A stretch of 64,000 nt of DNA from Sipunculus nudus (GCA_026874595.1 CM049310.1:25097058-25161057), one strand, 5' to 3'; shown: positions 22,026 to 37,050, counted from the stretch's first letter. Numbers and translations are program-made. The notes: generated by a model not told the origin, from the sequence alone.

Positions 22026-25000
22026 CTTATATTAGAAAATAAAATTTGAAAATAAAATAATATGGTATATCGCTTAAGAAACAAACAAAAGGAAAAATGC
22101 TCTCCTTAAAAGTTCTAATCTTTAAAACCTACATGATTTTTATGAGCGTTTTATGGCGGAATACCACACGGCCTTGGAAAATGGGGAATCATAAATTATC
22201 AATCATTTTGTTATTTTACTAATATCGGAAACACTGTAATTCATTAATATTTGAAGAAATATGCGACTCTGTGACACATTCCTGTCAGCAAATTATATTT
22301 TTTACTAACTGCAATAATAGCCTATATTTAATGACAAAATCACATTCATTTAAATAGCAAAAAGTTTTGATAGAGGGAGGGAGGGGGTCGACATTCCATG
22401 AATGAGGAGAAATTGAGTGCGTTATATAAGTTTTCCTTACTCTTATGTTCTTAACTAAGATATACAAAGAGTTCTTAACTATAAAGATATGACCGCAGTA
22501 CGGGAATTCACTTACTCCAGTAGCTTGGATGTCGCCAGTTGGTAGATCGCTACCCAACAGATCCACCGTAATGTATTGTGATCGAGCCAATGGTAAGATC
22601 TGCGCATGCGCCGTGACGTCTTTCCGGCCGATGAATGTGATGCAGGTCGATCCAGACCCGTCCATAAGTTTTGCGGTGTCTTGTGATAGTTTCCGATGCC
22701 CTCCCAGTCGTAATTCCAGACCTAAAAGGTAATTTTACCTTTCTTACACGTAAGCAGTTAATAACTAAAGCATGTATACACTTGGTTCGACGTACTATAG
22801 AGAAGAGAAAACAAATGACACAAAGCCAGATGAAGGCCCCCTTCTCTAGGGCGGGAAGCTGTACCTCATCTGGGTATATTTTAACTTGCAAAGCACCGTT
22901 ATATGGGCCTTTGCAAATGAAAAATGTTCAGTTCTTAAAGTTTTAGGTTTGTACCATCATAGACTAAATAAACAGTTTTAGGCCCATGTGGGTTTCATAC
23001 GTAACCCTTAAAGATTTTGTTTTAAACTGAAGGGGGAGGCTTTATTAATTTTTGCAGTTCTAAAATCTGTGTAAAATATACCCGGTGCCTAGTAACCCAT
23101 GATGCTTAGGCCTATGTTCAACCTGTGAGTTGAACTTGTAACCATAGTTGTTAAAAAGGTGCAAAACCATCTGTGTATACTATGATCACATGATTCGCAG
23201 AGTTTAATTCAAAGAGTAAAACGTGACGATAACACCATCGGTATTTCCCCGAGGCCACGTATATATATAGAAAAGGCAGGTTGTATTATACGTTAACCAT
23301 GTCTTTCAGGTTGAAATTGGTGTATCTTTTGAGCTATGTTTCACAAGTTGCGGCAAATCAGAAAAAAAAGTTAATTACTCTGGATGGCGGTCACGTAGTG
23401 GTAGCAACGCAGTGGTCCAAGGGTGAAGTAAAGTTCTTCTCCGGCATTGCCAGTGTCCCCTGCTGCAACGGTTTTAACGGGCAAAGGCGTGGCGTCCGAA
23501 TCGCTGAAGTATCCTTCACTTATACCCCAGTCTCCAACTGTATCCAAACCTGAACATCTGAAATAACGATAAATAATATTTTTTATTAATTTTAACAGTT
23601 CATGATAGGCGTAATTTTTATGAGAGATATACACTCTCCTTAAAGGGTGAAATAACCTTTATAATGCGTGCAGTGAAGAAAATATAACTATGTCGGCATG
23701 CATACAAGCCGAGCTGAGCTAATCTCATGGCTCATGGCTAACTTTCCATTGTTCAAATGTGTATTATTTAAAAATAAAGCATCTTTAGTGAGGGAAATGA
23801 GCATCTAAACCCATGATTTAAAAGTATATGAAATGAACGATTCGTTCCCATTGTTATAACCAGATGCCCTCACTCCCTCATGTCGATACATAGCTGATAA
23901 ATCCGGTAACCGGGATTTTCTCAGGGTTAGGAGCAGTTGAGATGAAATGAGGAATGTTGGCTCATTTTTTTTATTCTAAAAGTTTGAATAAAATATATGT
24001 TTTCAATTGGATACTGTCTCAATAAGATAACAAATATTTTACAGTTATTTTGTGACGTTGTGCTTGTGGCAAGAAATGCATACATCGGTAAGGGTTTCAA
24101 AATCTAAAGAAAGTTCCCCATGTTCGGAAAAAAGGGGATGGGGGTCCAGTTCGCAAACATTTGTCTTAAATCCTTTAAAATGGTTTCGGCGGCTGAAAAG
24201 GGGGGTCCGTACCCCCTGAACACCCCCAGCGGGATCGCTCCTGCCATTATTGCATACTGTCCTGTTGGTCACATCTGTCAAACATGGTCAAATCCGTCAA
24301 TGACAGCAGGATTTATTCATCTGCACAATAGACATTAATCCTGTGTGATGAATTAAAAGGAACGACACAGGCATTCTCGTATTTGCCTGGCAATTCGGCT
24401 GTTTTCGATGGTAACCTGCACGCCATGCAATAAACACGCAAAAATCACTCAAAATGATGTGTACATTAAAAATTATTTATTTTCATATCGGCGAGATCTC
24501 TGCGAGAACAAAAACCTTTATGGTTAACATAACCTTTAAATGAGCTGTAAAATAGTGTCAAATATAACGCGGTTTTAGGAAACACTGAGGAAAAAAGTGG
24601 ACCAAATTCCCTTCAAAAGTACAAGACTCACAATGTATCACCATCCAACAGTTAGTCCGTCATTCAAACTAGTGACGTTCAGCGTTCAATGATAGTTAGC
24701 GGCCAAGCTCATGCGAGGCGAAACATCATTGGTCAGAAAATGGTTAATCGGTTTCTGATTGGCTAACTGCCACATGATCAACTCGGTTATTCATTATTCC
24801 TTTAGCATGGAAGCAACGAATCTCGAAAATGGCACTGGCAGTTAATAAAAAGTGCAGCGACTCCAAAGCTGAACTCTTATACTACTTGTAAAATGTATGG
24901 ACCGTATTGTGTAAAGTATCGAGAATGAAATATTTTAATATGTATCGTTTCGTGATAAAATTATCGTTAAATAAATACTAGTTCGTATTCAGTATTAATA

Positions 25001-26207
25001 TTAAATATTCTTGTTATAATATAAATAATAATAATATCAATAATAATATGACATGATTTGTTTGAAAGCAGCCCATAGCAGGCTATTTTAAAATGAGACT
25101 AAGACAAATTTAACTCATGAACATAACTTTTTTCCTACATTTAACATGAATATTTATGAAAACTGATTAAAGAAGATCCTCTTTTTCTGAGGCGAATACA
25201 TTGAATGCGGAAAATTCATATACATCGAAAACTATCGCCGTCTCAGTGGGGGGACTCCTTTACGAAAAAATGACCTGCATGTGTCACCATTGATTTTCTG
25301 GCCCATCACATTATAAAAGTGTTGTATACACAGCTTTTAAAAACAGTATATGCCATAATATATTTTTAATGTGTCTCCTACCTGTGATCTGTAATCTGCT
25401 AAAACATCACATAGAAAAGTACTTGTTTGCTGTAAATGTGGCAAAGGTATATGTCAATACTCTTACTTTGGCAAACAAATGAAACAGAGACTAAATATAG
25501 CCTTATAATCTAGTTACCATAACATGTATGCCGCACTGCGCAGAACCGTTCTCACAAAAGAACGACTCTGCTGGTTAGGGATTGTGGAAAGAGGAATCCT
25601 TCCCCTACAACGCACAGGGGCTTTTAAATACAATTAATGGCATAGGTATAAATGTGTGAAGTGCTCAGAAATGATAGTTCAAGGCAAACAAGGTGATCAT
25701 CAGTGACATAATGAAGAAAATAAAATCTGGTAAGCCTGCGTATGTCTGTGTGAACAGTTGCCCTTTTTCTTGAATTGTGACACATTTTAAAGTTGTGTTG
25801 TTATTTGAATTAAGAATCCTCTCATAAAATATGCTATAAGTCCCGTTCCTGTTCTTTTGTACTCTATCACCGAAGGATAAAAAATGTTCACTCCCATCCG
25901 CGTGTCCTTTGAAAATGCATTTGGGTCCATGTGAAAAAAAAGCACATGTTTATACGTCGTCACGAATGTTTATGATTCTTTCAGTTAACCACTAAAACAT
26001 TTTTTCCCCATAATGAACTGCAGAATAAAAGGAAGGAGCTGGTGCGAGGTTGATGGATCACCACGTTACAGCATCCGGTACACATCCGCGTGACTGAATT
26101 TCCTTGTCATCACCGGGTCACGCGTAGTATAAACATGCGTTGCAATAATGAATCATGCTAATCCCCCCCCTCCCTGGCTCCCCCAAAATAGAACAAAGTA
26201 AAGGCAA

Positions 26208-26248
<41 letters not shown>

Positions 26249-26480
26249 GGTAGTGTTACCCTCCGATGTAAAGTGCTCCATGGCCTACAGACTAGGCTAG
26301 AGCGGTATAACTCTGAAGAAAAACAACACTGTTAATTCACAACAGTCTGTTTCACGGGATGCGACCCGATCATCAGGTGAATGTGGTTAGAATCTAACAG
26401 TGTTGTTTTTCTTCAGAGTTATATATATATATCATCAGGTGAATGTGGTTAGAATCTAACAGTGTTGTTTTTCTTCAGAG

Positions 26481-26531
<51 letters not shown>

Positions 26532-29500
26532 AGAACGCCTGTATTACGGTCACCATCGGGACTGGGTGAAAGTGGCCTTAATACAGGAGTGGCCGTTTAA
26601 CAGGACTGGACCAGTATAAGGGGGTTAAAATGTAACACGAAACCAATTTCAAATCTTTTTTACATTCAACAAAATTAACGTAAATACAGAGTATTTGTAT
26701 AATAACTGTTATCAATAAAAAAAATAAAATATTTATATATTTATTAATAAATATAATATATTTATTAAATATATATATTTTATAATTATAAATATATATT
26801 TTTATATAAATTAATAAATACGTCAAAGTGATTGGGACAGAGTATGCGTAACATTTTACACATGTAACAATGTTTATTTTGCATTCATAATTATTCGTGT
26901 ATGAGTAAATTGTGCGATGTTTGCCGCACTGTTTTCGTTTGATGTACGTGTTCACAAGGACATTAAAGAAAGTTTAAAGATCCACAGTTTGCCTAACGTT
27001 TTTCTGATGAAAAAAAAAATCATCGGGACACGCTGGTTGTCATTCGTTAATTAAATGACAAACACCCTGATTAAGATCAGGCTCGCACGGAATGATTCCC
27101 AAACATACACGCAGGTGGGAACACATGCCTTACTATGGTGCATACTAAAGAGGCTGAGTGGGGTAGTACGACGCTGGCTACGTGTCAAACAACTCAGTCA
27201 CGGTCGAGTGGTTACCTTTATCCAGGCACTCATTAACAGACAGGAATATGTGAGAGCGGACACTTGTGTAATGATAATGAGGTCAGAAGTGGCCGCTCGA
27301 TTTGTTGAGCCGATGTCACGGAGACTCTGCCCCTGACCGTAATTGAGGCGTTTCCAGGCCTGCGAGACCGAGAGACCTGGCCGTAATACGGAATAGAGGA
27401 GTGACCGTAATTAACAACAAAATGATTATGAAGTATAACGGTCGAAAATTCGGGACCGGAAAATCTGACCGTTATAGACGTATTGACCGTTATTGAGGCG
27501 TGGCCGTTAGCAGGCGTTCTACTGTATATATATATATATATTTTCGAAAGGTTTTGCCAAATAGGTCATAATTCTGGCACAGTCACTTTCATATGCTCGG
27601 CAACCAGTCTACAAAGTTTTAGTAAACTCTCTAATGTAAACCCTACTGTAACTCTATTGGCTATGTGAGGCCCACACAATCAACAGCCGTGGATAGATGG
27701 GAGCTTGAGAACCGTTTTGATTCTACTTTCTTACCAGGAAAAGACTGTGGTCGCTGACAGACAGACGCGAAACGCTTTTTAATGGGTTGAAACAGGGAAG
27801 GTTCGAGAAGCCTATACCAAAGAAACCAAAAATTTCTTTTCTACCACCGCATGGAAAAAATCCTGAATCAGACCCACCCCTGTGCATTGGGTTTATTTAT
27901 CTTTGAACAATTGTTAACTGGACTTTTAAGCACAGACTAAAGCGTCCGTGCATTTAACTATACAAAAACAATTAAATATCTATTTATCTACCAATAGGCT
28001 CTTCCACAAATATCAGCTGATTTTTGTGACTTGAGTCCGCCTTCATTTATACACTCAGTACTTACCCAGTACTGCCAGCTGAACAGCTCTCGTTGAAGAT
28101 ACATCGGCATGGCGGGTAGTAGGGGTTCTTATCGTCCACGTATTTTACAACCTTATCTTTCTGGAACACTAACCAGTTGTCGACCGCAGAAACCTCTCTG
28201 CTCTCTATTTTCATATACTGCTCACAGCGAAGAGCAGAAGACTGTAAGAGTATATAAACATGAACAAATGACTAGTCGTTTAAATGACTGTGAGAGGTTA
28301 TAAACATCAATAAAATGACTCGTCACTCAGATGTCTATAAGTGGATATATACATTAAAAAATGAATGGTCAATCAGATGACTGTTAGAGGTTATATTCAT
28401 GAATAAAATGACTGGTCAATCAGATGACTGTAAGTGGTTATAAACATGAATAAAATGACTGGTCAAGCAGATGACTGTAAGAAGTTATATACATGAATAA
28501 AATGACTGGTCAATCAGACGACTGTAAGAGTATATAAACATGAATACAATAACTGGTCAATCAGATGACTCTAAATGGTTATAAACATGAATAAAATGAC
28601 TGGTCAATCAGATGACTGTAAGAGACTATATATATATGAATAAAATGACTGGTCAACCAGATAGCTGTAAGAGGTTATAAAAATGAATAAACTGACTGGT
28701 CAAGCGGATGACTGTAAGAGGTTATAACCATGAACAAAATGACTGGACAATAAGATGACTGTAAGTTGTTATAAACATGAATAAAATGACTGGTCAATCA
28801 GATGACTGTAAGAGGTGAAAAACATGAATAAAATTACTGGTCAATCAGATGACTGTAAGAGGTGAAAACATGAATAAAATGACTGGTAAATAAAGTGACT
28901 GTAACAGGTTATAATCATAAATTAAATGACAGGACAACAAGATGACTGTAAGGGGTTATAAATATTAATTAAATAACTGGTCAATCAGATAATACTGATA
29001 GTGCTGACCTTCAAGGCGGTCAGCTGCGTCTCGCTGATGTCATACTGCGGACTTGCATCATAGGAACCGGGATTCTCGTGTCCGATCACGTGATGGCGGG
29101 ATTCAACGTTGTGATGTACAATAGTGACAGCTTCGAACCGGCCGGACAGTTCACACTGTACGGTCACTGTGGAATCTGTCAACAGGCAAATGTGTAAACT
29201 ATGCATATAGCGAAAATATGTGTCTCAGTTATCATATATTAGCAAAATGATGATGATTATTCCTCTCGGTAGGACTTAGAAATCAAAATCGTATTGTAAC
29301 TGCCAGCCTTGGTCTTCCCGTGGGTAATGATTCCCGGCCTTAGCTACTACATGCCTTGATTACATGGCTATTTCAGGGCGGTTAGTGAACCCTGCCCTCT
29401 CGAGCACACACATTGAAAAGGCAAGAAATAACCCCCCTTGGTCAAGTCCCGGGTTGAGCATCGAGTCGATACAGAAGATTTGGTTTGCTGATATAAAGCG

Positions 29501-32500
29501 CCATCTTCTGTATATCCAGGAGTGCTGCCTGACATCCTTGGTATATGCATTCACCGTTATATTCAAGATCACACGCAGTTTGATGCTTGTTAGAGATTAG
29601 AGGTAAAGTGGTATTTATAATTCTATATACTTTTTGTGGTTCTTTGAAATACAGATAGAAATACAAAATTCTGTCCTGAGAATTAGATATCCACTACAAT
29701 TGGCGAGCGTGTGCCTTGGCTGCAATTTTTTTTCTTGAAAACGGACCCTGGGTTATAAATTGCGTTGTTCATGCTAATTGTGGGTATCAACCATCACACT
29801 CTATTGTGTACACTTATTAGATAGCCGTTCTATCTATTGGTAATCTAAATGACCACACCATTGATATCATAGGTGCTAAATTCATTTGACAAATTCTTAA
29901 TGCTCGTGTCATTCATTTGATGTTCTAGAATACAGAATGTAAAAGAAAGAAAAATTATAACTATAATACTAATAAATAAATAAAGGTTGTAACACATTTA
30001 AGGAAACCATTGCAGTGTCCTAACTAGTTAGTAGGTTATAAATTTTTTTTTTCTCTAATTTTCAAATTTTGGCAAAAATTGGCATATTTTCCTAAAACTG
30101 CACAAAGTAAAGGTTAATTTAACAATCAATTTCAGTAACATTCCACTTATTTGCTCACATTTTTAAAATACAAATAAAAAATAAATATTGAATCTGATAA
30201 ATCCATCCCCTTTACTTAATGATTGGTCAACCAAAAAATAAATGAATATATAAATAAATATTATATAATAACAAAAAATAAATAATTTTTAATAATAATA
30301 TATCTATAAATCAAATTAATGGAAAAAAATAATTTCAAAAGTCATACTTAAATAATCATTTTTACTAAAAGAAGCATTATTGAGTGCCCATTAAAATAAT
30401 ATTCATTCCTATTAAACAAACTTCCTCTTTTAAACAAACTTTTTTCTATGTAACCTTGGGAGGGCTCATATATAATATTGACATCACACAGGGCCAATTC
30501 AATTTCAGATCTCATATCATTACATCACCATGCATTTTGGACACACGGCTCCTGCTGTCTGGTTGTTCAAATTTCCGAACGTGCGGTTCCATCGGGAAAC
30601 GTGCTTGAAATCACACATATACATTACCTTTGTCCACCCTGCTCTGTAGCAAACAGGTACGTGTTATAAATGTCATTTTGACCTCAACTTTAAGGGCCAG
30701 TTACTGACGACTTATAAATATTCATCCCCTTAACTTAAATGTTTGGTTAACAAAAAATAAATAAGAAATAAATATATATATATACATTAAAAAATAAATA
30801 AAAATAAACAATTACAATTAATAATATATATATATATGTATTAAATCAGATGAATAAAAATAAGAGGAATAAAAAAATGAAATTAAATTTAAAAAAATCA
30901 AATGTTAAAAAAAATTAATTAAATAAAAATAAACAAACAAACCAACGAATTAAAACAACTGCAGTCTCAGTCAAAGTACTAAATCAATGTCACGTGATTC
31001 CTCTGTAGCCGAGTCATGGAATTCATTTTATAACTGACAGTTGCACTAAATCATTGTCACGTGATTCCTTCGCAGCCGAGTTTTGGAAATCTATAATATA
31101 ACTGACAGTGGCACGAAAACATGGTCACGTGATTCCTCTGTAGCCGAGTCGTGGAAATCTTTTATATAACTGATGGTGGACTGTATCTTTCACGTTATTT
31201 CCTTGAAGTTGCGTCATGATAATCTATTAAATAACTGACAATGGCACCAAATCACTGTCACGTGATTCCACTGTAGCCGAATTATGGATATCTTTATATA
31301 ACTGAGGGAAGCACTGAATCCTTGTAACGTGATTCCACTGTAGCGGAGTCATTGAAATCTTTTTTTTAAACTGATGTTGGCACTGAGTCATTGTCACGTG
31401 ATCCCTCTTAAGCTGAGCCATGGAAATCTGTTATATTACTGATGGTAGCACTAAATCATTGTCACGTGCTTCCTCTGTAGCCGAGTGGTGGAATCTATTA
31501 TATAACTGACGGTGGCACATAAACATTGTCACGTGATTCCTCTGTAGCCAAGTCGTGGAAATTTATGATATAACTGATCGTGGCACTGAATCACTGTCAC
31601 GTGATTCTTTCGAAGCGAATCATGGAAATCTATTATATAACTGACAGTGGTACCAAATCATTGTCACGTGCTTCCTTTGTAGCCGAATCATGGAAATCTT
31701 TTATATAACTGATGGTGGAACTGTATCTTTCACGTTATTTCCTTGAAGTTGAGTCATGGAAATCTATTAAATAACTGACAATGGCACCAAATCACTGTCA
31801 CGTGATTCCTCTGTAGCCGAATTATGGATATCTTTTATATAACTGAGGGTGGCACTGAATCATTGTCACGTGATTCAACTGTAGCCGAGTCATTGAAATC
31901 TATTATATAACTGATGGTGGCACTGAGTCAATGTCGTGTGACGCCTCTTAAGCCGAGCCATGGAAATCTGTACGTTATATTACTGATGGTAGCACTAAAT
32001 CATTGTCACGTGATTCCTCTGTAGCCGAGTGGTGGAATCTATTATATAACTGACGGTTGCACATAAACATTGTCACGTGATTCCTCTGTAGCCAAGTCGT
32101 GGAAATGAATGATATACCTGATCGTGGCACTGAATCATTGTCACATGATTCCTCAGAAGCGAGTCATGTAAATCTATTATATAACTGACAGTGGTACCAA
32201 ATCATTGTCACGTGCTTCCTCTGTAGCCGAATCATGGAAATCGTTTATATAACTGTCGGTGGCACTGAATCATTGTCACGTGATTCAACTGTAGCCGAGT
32301 CTAAGAAATCTTTCTATATAACTGACGGTGGCACTGAATCATTGTCATGTGAATTCTCTGTAGCCGAGAACTAGAAATGCTAGTTTATGGTCTTGAAGTG
32401 GAGGAAAACGAAGCCACGTGAATTTTTCAACTTTTCTCGTGAATCCTGAGACCTTGGACATTATTTAGAATTTGTTCGCGAATTAGCAGTGTATTCTCTG

Positions 32501-35500
32501 AGAAACTACGCCATATCCAGCGGGTAAACGCGGTAAATGATGGACCTGTTTTATGGGTTATATACTAGAAATATTAAACCTTGGACACCTCAGATTATTT
32601 TTGTATCGCTGTTTGATAAACTCCCTGTTGTCAATGTTAGGCTTAAATGTCTTGTTAGTCATGCGACCCTTGGGTCACTTGACGTGGTCTTGACGTGGTG
32701 TCCGTGTTAATGGGATGACCATTTCAGCGGAATGGTCGTGTCAGTGTGGTGGTCCTGTTTGTTATGGACTTGCATATGTCAGTATCACGGACTGGGAGAA
32801 TGGCAATTGATCCTACACCCTTATTTGTAAGTGTTATCAGGTTACATATATTAGGAGTATATCGAGTGGGGCGGGTATATGGAGTGTGAAGTGTTTGGAA
32901 GTTAAGGCTGTAATTATGCAATCATGGATTTCGCCCGGGCATTATTTTATATATTTCTCAGATTTTTAGGTTGAATGTGTTGGGGATGAGATTGAAAACC
33001 GTCCCAGCAGATTGTTCAGCCCATTCCACAGTGACTTCAGCGAGGCAGCCATGAGCAATCAAATTTTAATAAACAGACCATGGTCTCCATATGTCTTTTG
33101 AATCCAGTATTCCGGAGAGGTCACTGATACAAACACTACAGCTGATAGTTTACAGGAAATCTTACCACTATCACAGGGTTTTAGATTTTGCGGAGAATCT
33201 ACCTTAAAATGAGGAAGGCAGGTTAAAACAAGAGTAAATGTGAATCTATGAATACATTTTAATGTTTTAAGTGACTATATTATTCAAACACGTGCCTCCT
33301 CACCTTCGAGTCCTCCGGGGTCGACATCGTAGTCTGTACTTGTCTGTACAATTCCTGCAGCAGCCAAGTGCCCACAATGCTTTATTCCGAGGGTTGCTTG
33401 AAAACAAAGGCAAATGCATTAGCCGGTTTTTATTCTAAACTCCGTCAATAACAGTTTCATTATATTTTGGAGGGTTAACATCCAGGGAACAGTCGATGGA
33501 GCATACCTGAATCTTCGTAATGTTTATAAGGAAGTGTGTGCGTGTGTGATGGGGGTTTGGGGGGAGGGGGGGGGGGGTTGGGGTTACCTGGAATAAAGAT
33601 ATGGTAGCATCTCAGAGGACCAAGTGTGTGGTACAGCTGTTCAGGGTCTGTGTGGATGTGAGGGTGTTGTTGATTGAGGGTGTTGGCGTGAGTTTGTGTA
33701 TTTTAACTGTAGTTAAGATCTGGTAGCATCTCAGGGGACCTGGGGTTTAGTACATCTGTTCATGGCTACTGCCTGTGTGTGTAATCGTGTGTATGTAGTA
33801 AAGATCTCGAGCATCTCAGGTGACCTGGGGTTTAGTACATCTGTTCATGGCTACTGCCTGTGTGTGTAATCGTGTGTATGTAGTAAAGATCTGGTAGCAT
33901 CTCAGGTGACCTGGGGTTTAGAACATCTGTTCATGGCTACTGCCTGTGTGTGTAATCGTGTGTATGTAGTAAAGATCTGATAGCATCTCAGGGGACCTAT
34001 AGTGTGTAGAACATCTGTTCATGGCTACTGCCTGTGTGTGTAATCGTGTGTATGTAGTAAAGATCTGGTAGCATCTCAGGGGACCTATAGTGTGTAGAAC
34101 ATCTGTTCATGGCTACTGCCTGTGTGTTATCGTGTGTATGTAGTAAAGATCTGGTAGCATCTCAGGTGACCTGGGGTTTAGTACATCTGTTCATGGCTAC
34201 TGCCTGTGTGTGTAATCGTGTGTATGTAGTAAAGATCTGGTAGCATCTCAGGGGACCTGGGGTTTAGTACATCTGTTCATGGCTACTGCCTGTGTGTGTA
34301 ATCGTGTGTATGTAGTAAAGATCTGGTAGCATCTCAGGGGACCTGGGGTTTAGTACATCTGTTCATGGCTACTGCCTGTGTGTGTAATCGTGTGTATGTA
34401 GTAAAGATCTGGTAGCATCTCAGGGGACCTCGGGTTTAGTAAATCAGTTCATGGCTACTGCCTGTGTGTGTAATCGTGTGTATGTAGTAAAGATCTCGAG
34501 CATCTCAGGTGACCTGGGGTTTAGTACATCTGTTCATGGCTACTGCCTGTGTGTGTAATCGTGTGTATGTAGTAAAGATCTGGTAGCATCTCAGGGGACC
34601 TGGGGTTTAGTACATCTGTTCATGGCTACTGCCTGTGTGTGTAATCGTGTGTATGTAGTAAAGATCTCGAGCATCTCAGGTGACCTTGGGTTTAGAACAT
34701 CTGTTCGAGGCTACTGCCTGTGTGTGTAATCGTGTGTATGTAGTAAAGATCTGGTAGCATCTCAGGGGACCTGGGGTTTAGTACATCTGTTCATGGCTAC
34801 TGCCTGTGTGTGTAATCGTGGATATGTAATAAAGATCTGGGGTTTTGTACATCTGTTCATGGCTACTGCCTGTGTGTGTAATCGTGTGTATGTAGTAAAG
34901 ATCTGGTAGCATCTCAGGGGACCTATAGTGTATAGAACAGTTGTTTATGGCAACTGCCTGTGTGAGTAATCGTGTATGTGCATTTGTGTTACCTGTAGTA
35001 AAGATCTGGTAGCATCTCAGGGGACCTATAGTGTGTAGAACAGTTGTTCATGGCAACTGCCTGTGTGTGTAATCGTGTATGTGCATTTGTGTTACCTGTA
35101 GTAAAGATCTGGTAGCAACTCAGGGGACCTTTAGTGTGTAGAACAGTTGTTCATGGCAACTGCCTGTGTGTGTAATCGTGTATGTGCATTTGTGTTACCT
35201 GTAGTAAAGATCTGGTAGCAACTCAGGGGACCTATAGTGTGTAGAACAGTTGTTCATGGCAACTGCCTGTGTGTGTAATCGTGTGTGTATGTATGTTACC
35301 TGTAGTAAAGATCTGGTAGCATCTCAGGGGATCTATAGTGTGTAGAACAGCTATTCTTGGCTAATGCCTGTGTGTATAATTGTGTATGTGCATGTGTGTT
35401 ACCTGTACTAAAGATCTGGTAGTATTTCAGGGGACCTATAGTGTGTAGAACAGTTGTTCATGGCTGCTGCCTGTGTGTGTAATCGTGTGTGTGCATGTGT

Positions 35501-36968
35501 GTTACCTGTAGTAAAGATCTGGTAGCAACTCAGGGGACCTATAGTGTGTAGAACAGCTGTTCATGGCTAATGCCTGTGTGTATAATCGTGTGTGTATGTA
35601 TGTTACCTGGAGTAAAGATATGGTAGCATCTCAGAGGACCTAGTGTGTAGTACAGCTCTTCAGTGCTACCTCCCGTGTCTCCGCCCCTCACGCCGGTGAC
35701 AGGGAGAGGAACTGTCATTGAGTCGTGCAGGTAGCCTTCGTCTGCTGTCCATGGCCCGTCTTGCTGACAGTGACAGCTACAAAAAAATGTAACATGGTGA
35801 CGAAAATCTTGTCAGCAAACCCTGTGGCTCAATTGTCAAGCCCAATGCAGACTCCCTAGACCATGCGTACAAAGACAACAAACTCAGGAAGACAGGTCCG
35901 ACACACCGCTAGGTAGCAGGGCCGGTTTGCTGTCAGTGAATAAGAGAAATGTAATAAATTGGCTTTTGGCACTCCTCCCTGGGCTGGTATCCGTTTTACT
36001 GACAACGGTAGCATTGATACGATTAATTAATCGTAATGTCATAAGACGTCGATGAAGCGGGAACGCAGAGCTAGCAAAATTCGACCTATTATTTAATAAG
36101 AGTAAATGTATCCTAATGATGGCCTGTTGGGCACAAGGTGATCAGTGGCTATAACTCTATTCTCTGAGATTGTCTCTGCCGTTCATGGTTATTTTAATTT
36201 TTTTACTTGTTACAGCCTAAATATTGGTATTTCAATTCAAACAGGACAGAAAAGTAAAAACAGTAGGCATTTGGCTATGATGCATGCGGTTACAACTGTT
36301 GATACAATTGTTGTTCATACAAAAGTATGAAAATGTTGACATTGTAAAGGGAGACTAGAGAAAAATATAACAAATAAAACTGGATCCAGGATTTAGGAAA
36401 AGGAAAGGTGCAACCCATGATAACTAATGACAAAACCTAAAATAAATGTCCCCAGGTCCTGAAGCGGGGGGGGGGGGGGGGGAGCAAACACCTAGAAAAA
36501 GGTTGCGGCGGCTGCAAATAAGTTTTATCCGCCCCCCCCCCCCCCCCCCCCCCACCCACCCCACCCCCGGCATGTTGCTTCTGCAATGGATATATGCCTC
36601 CCCATGTCAGCACAAGTTACAGTAGACACCGTCACTCCGTTTTTTTTCTATAAACAGGGGTCTCATTTTTCACCTTGCAGGTCTTTACATGTGACGCAAC
36701 TATTCCCCATTATCGCCCTTTTTAGAAGGTTCTATGATTACATGATGTCAGTCGAATGAATTAGTGGTGGTAGACAGATCTGCTAAAACATTTAACGCTT
36801 TGGCACAACTATAGAATAACTCACGCACCTCTCTGCTTCATGACATTTGTATGAACAGAAAACGTTTTATATTTAGCTGCATGTATTGACTTGCCACTTA
36901 TTTTTATCTGCCTCTTACTTCTTCATTACAATACAGTATTTTGTCCGTCCGTATACGCACATACCTTG

Positions 36969-37050
<82 letters not shown>

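Noticed and set aside
22529-22946. Overlapping plus-strand frames
   Set aside because: Antisense of exon 10 and its flanking intron; no splice support on the plus strand.
23281-23553. Plus-strand frame of 90 codons
   Set aside because: It is the antisense of exon 9 of the minus-strand gene, which has splice borders, phase agreement and a recognisable domain.
28262-35600. CRISPR-like appearance of regularly spaced repeats
   Set aside because: Units are contiguous tandem repeats without unique spacers, in introns of a eukaryotic gene.
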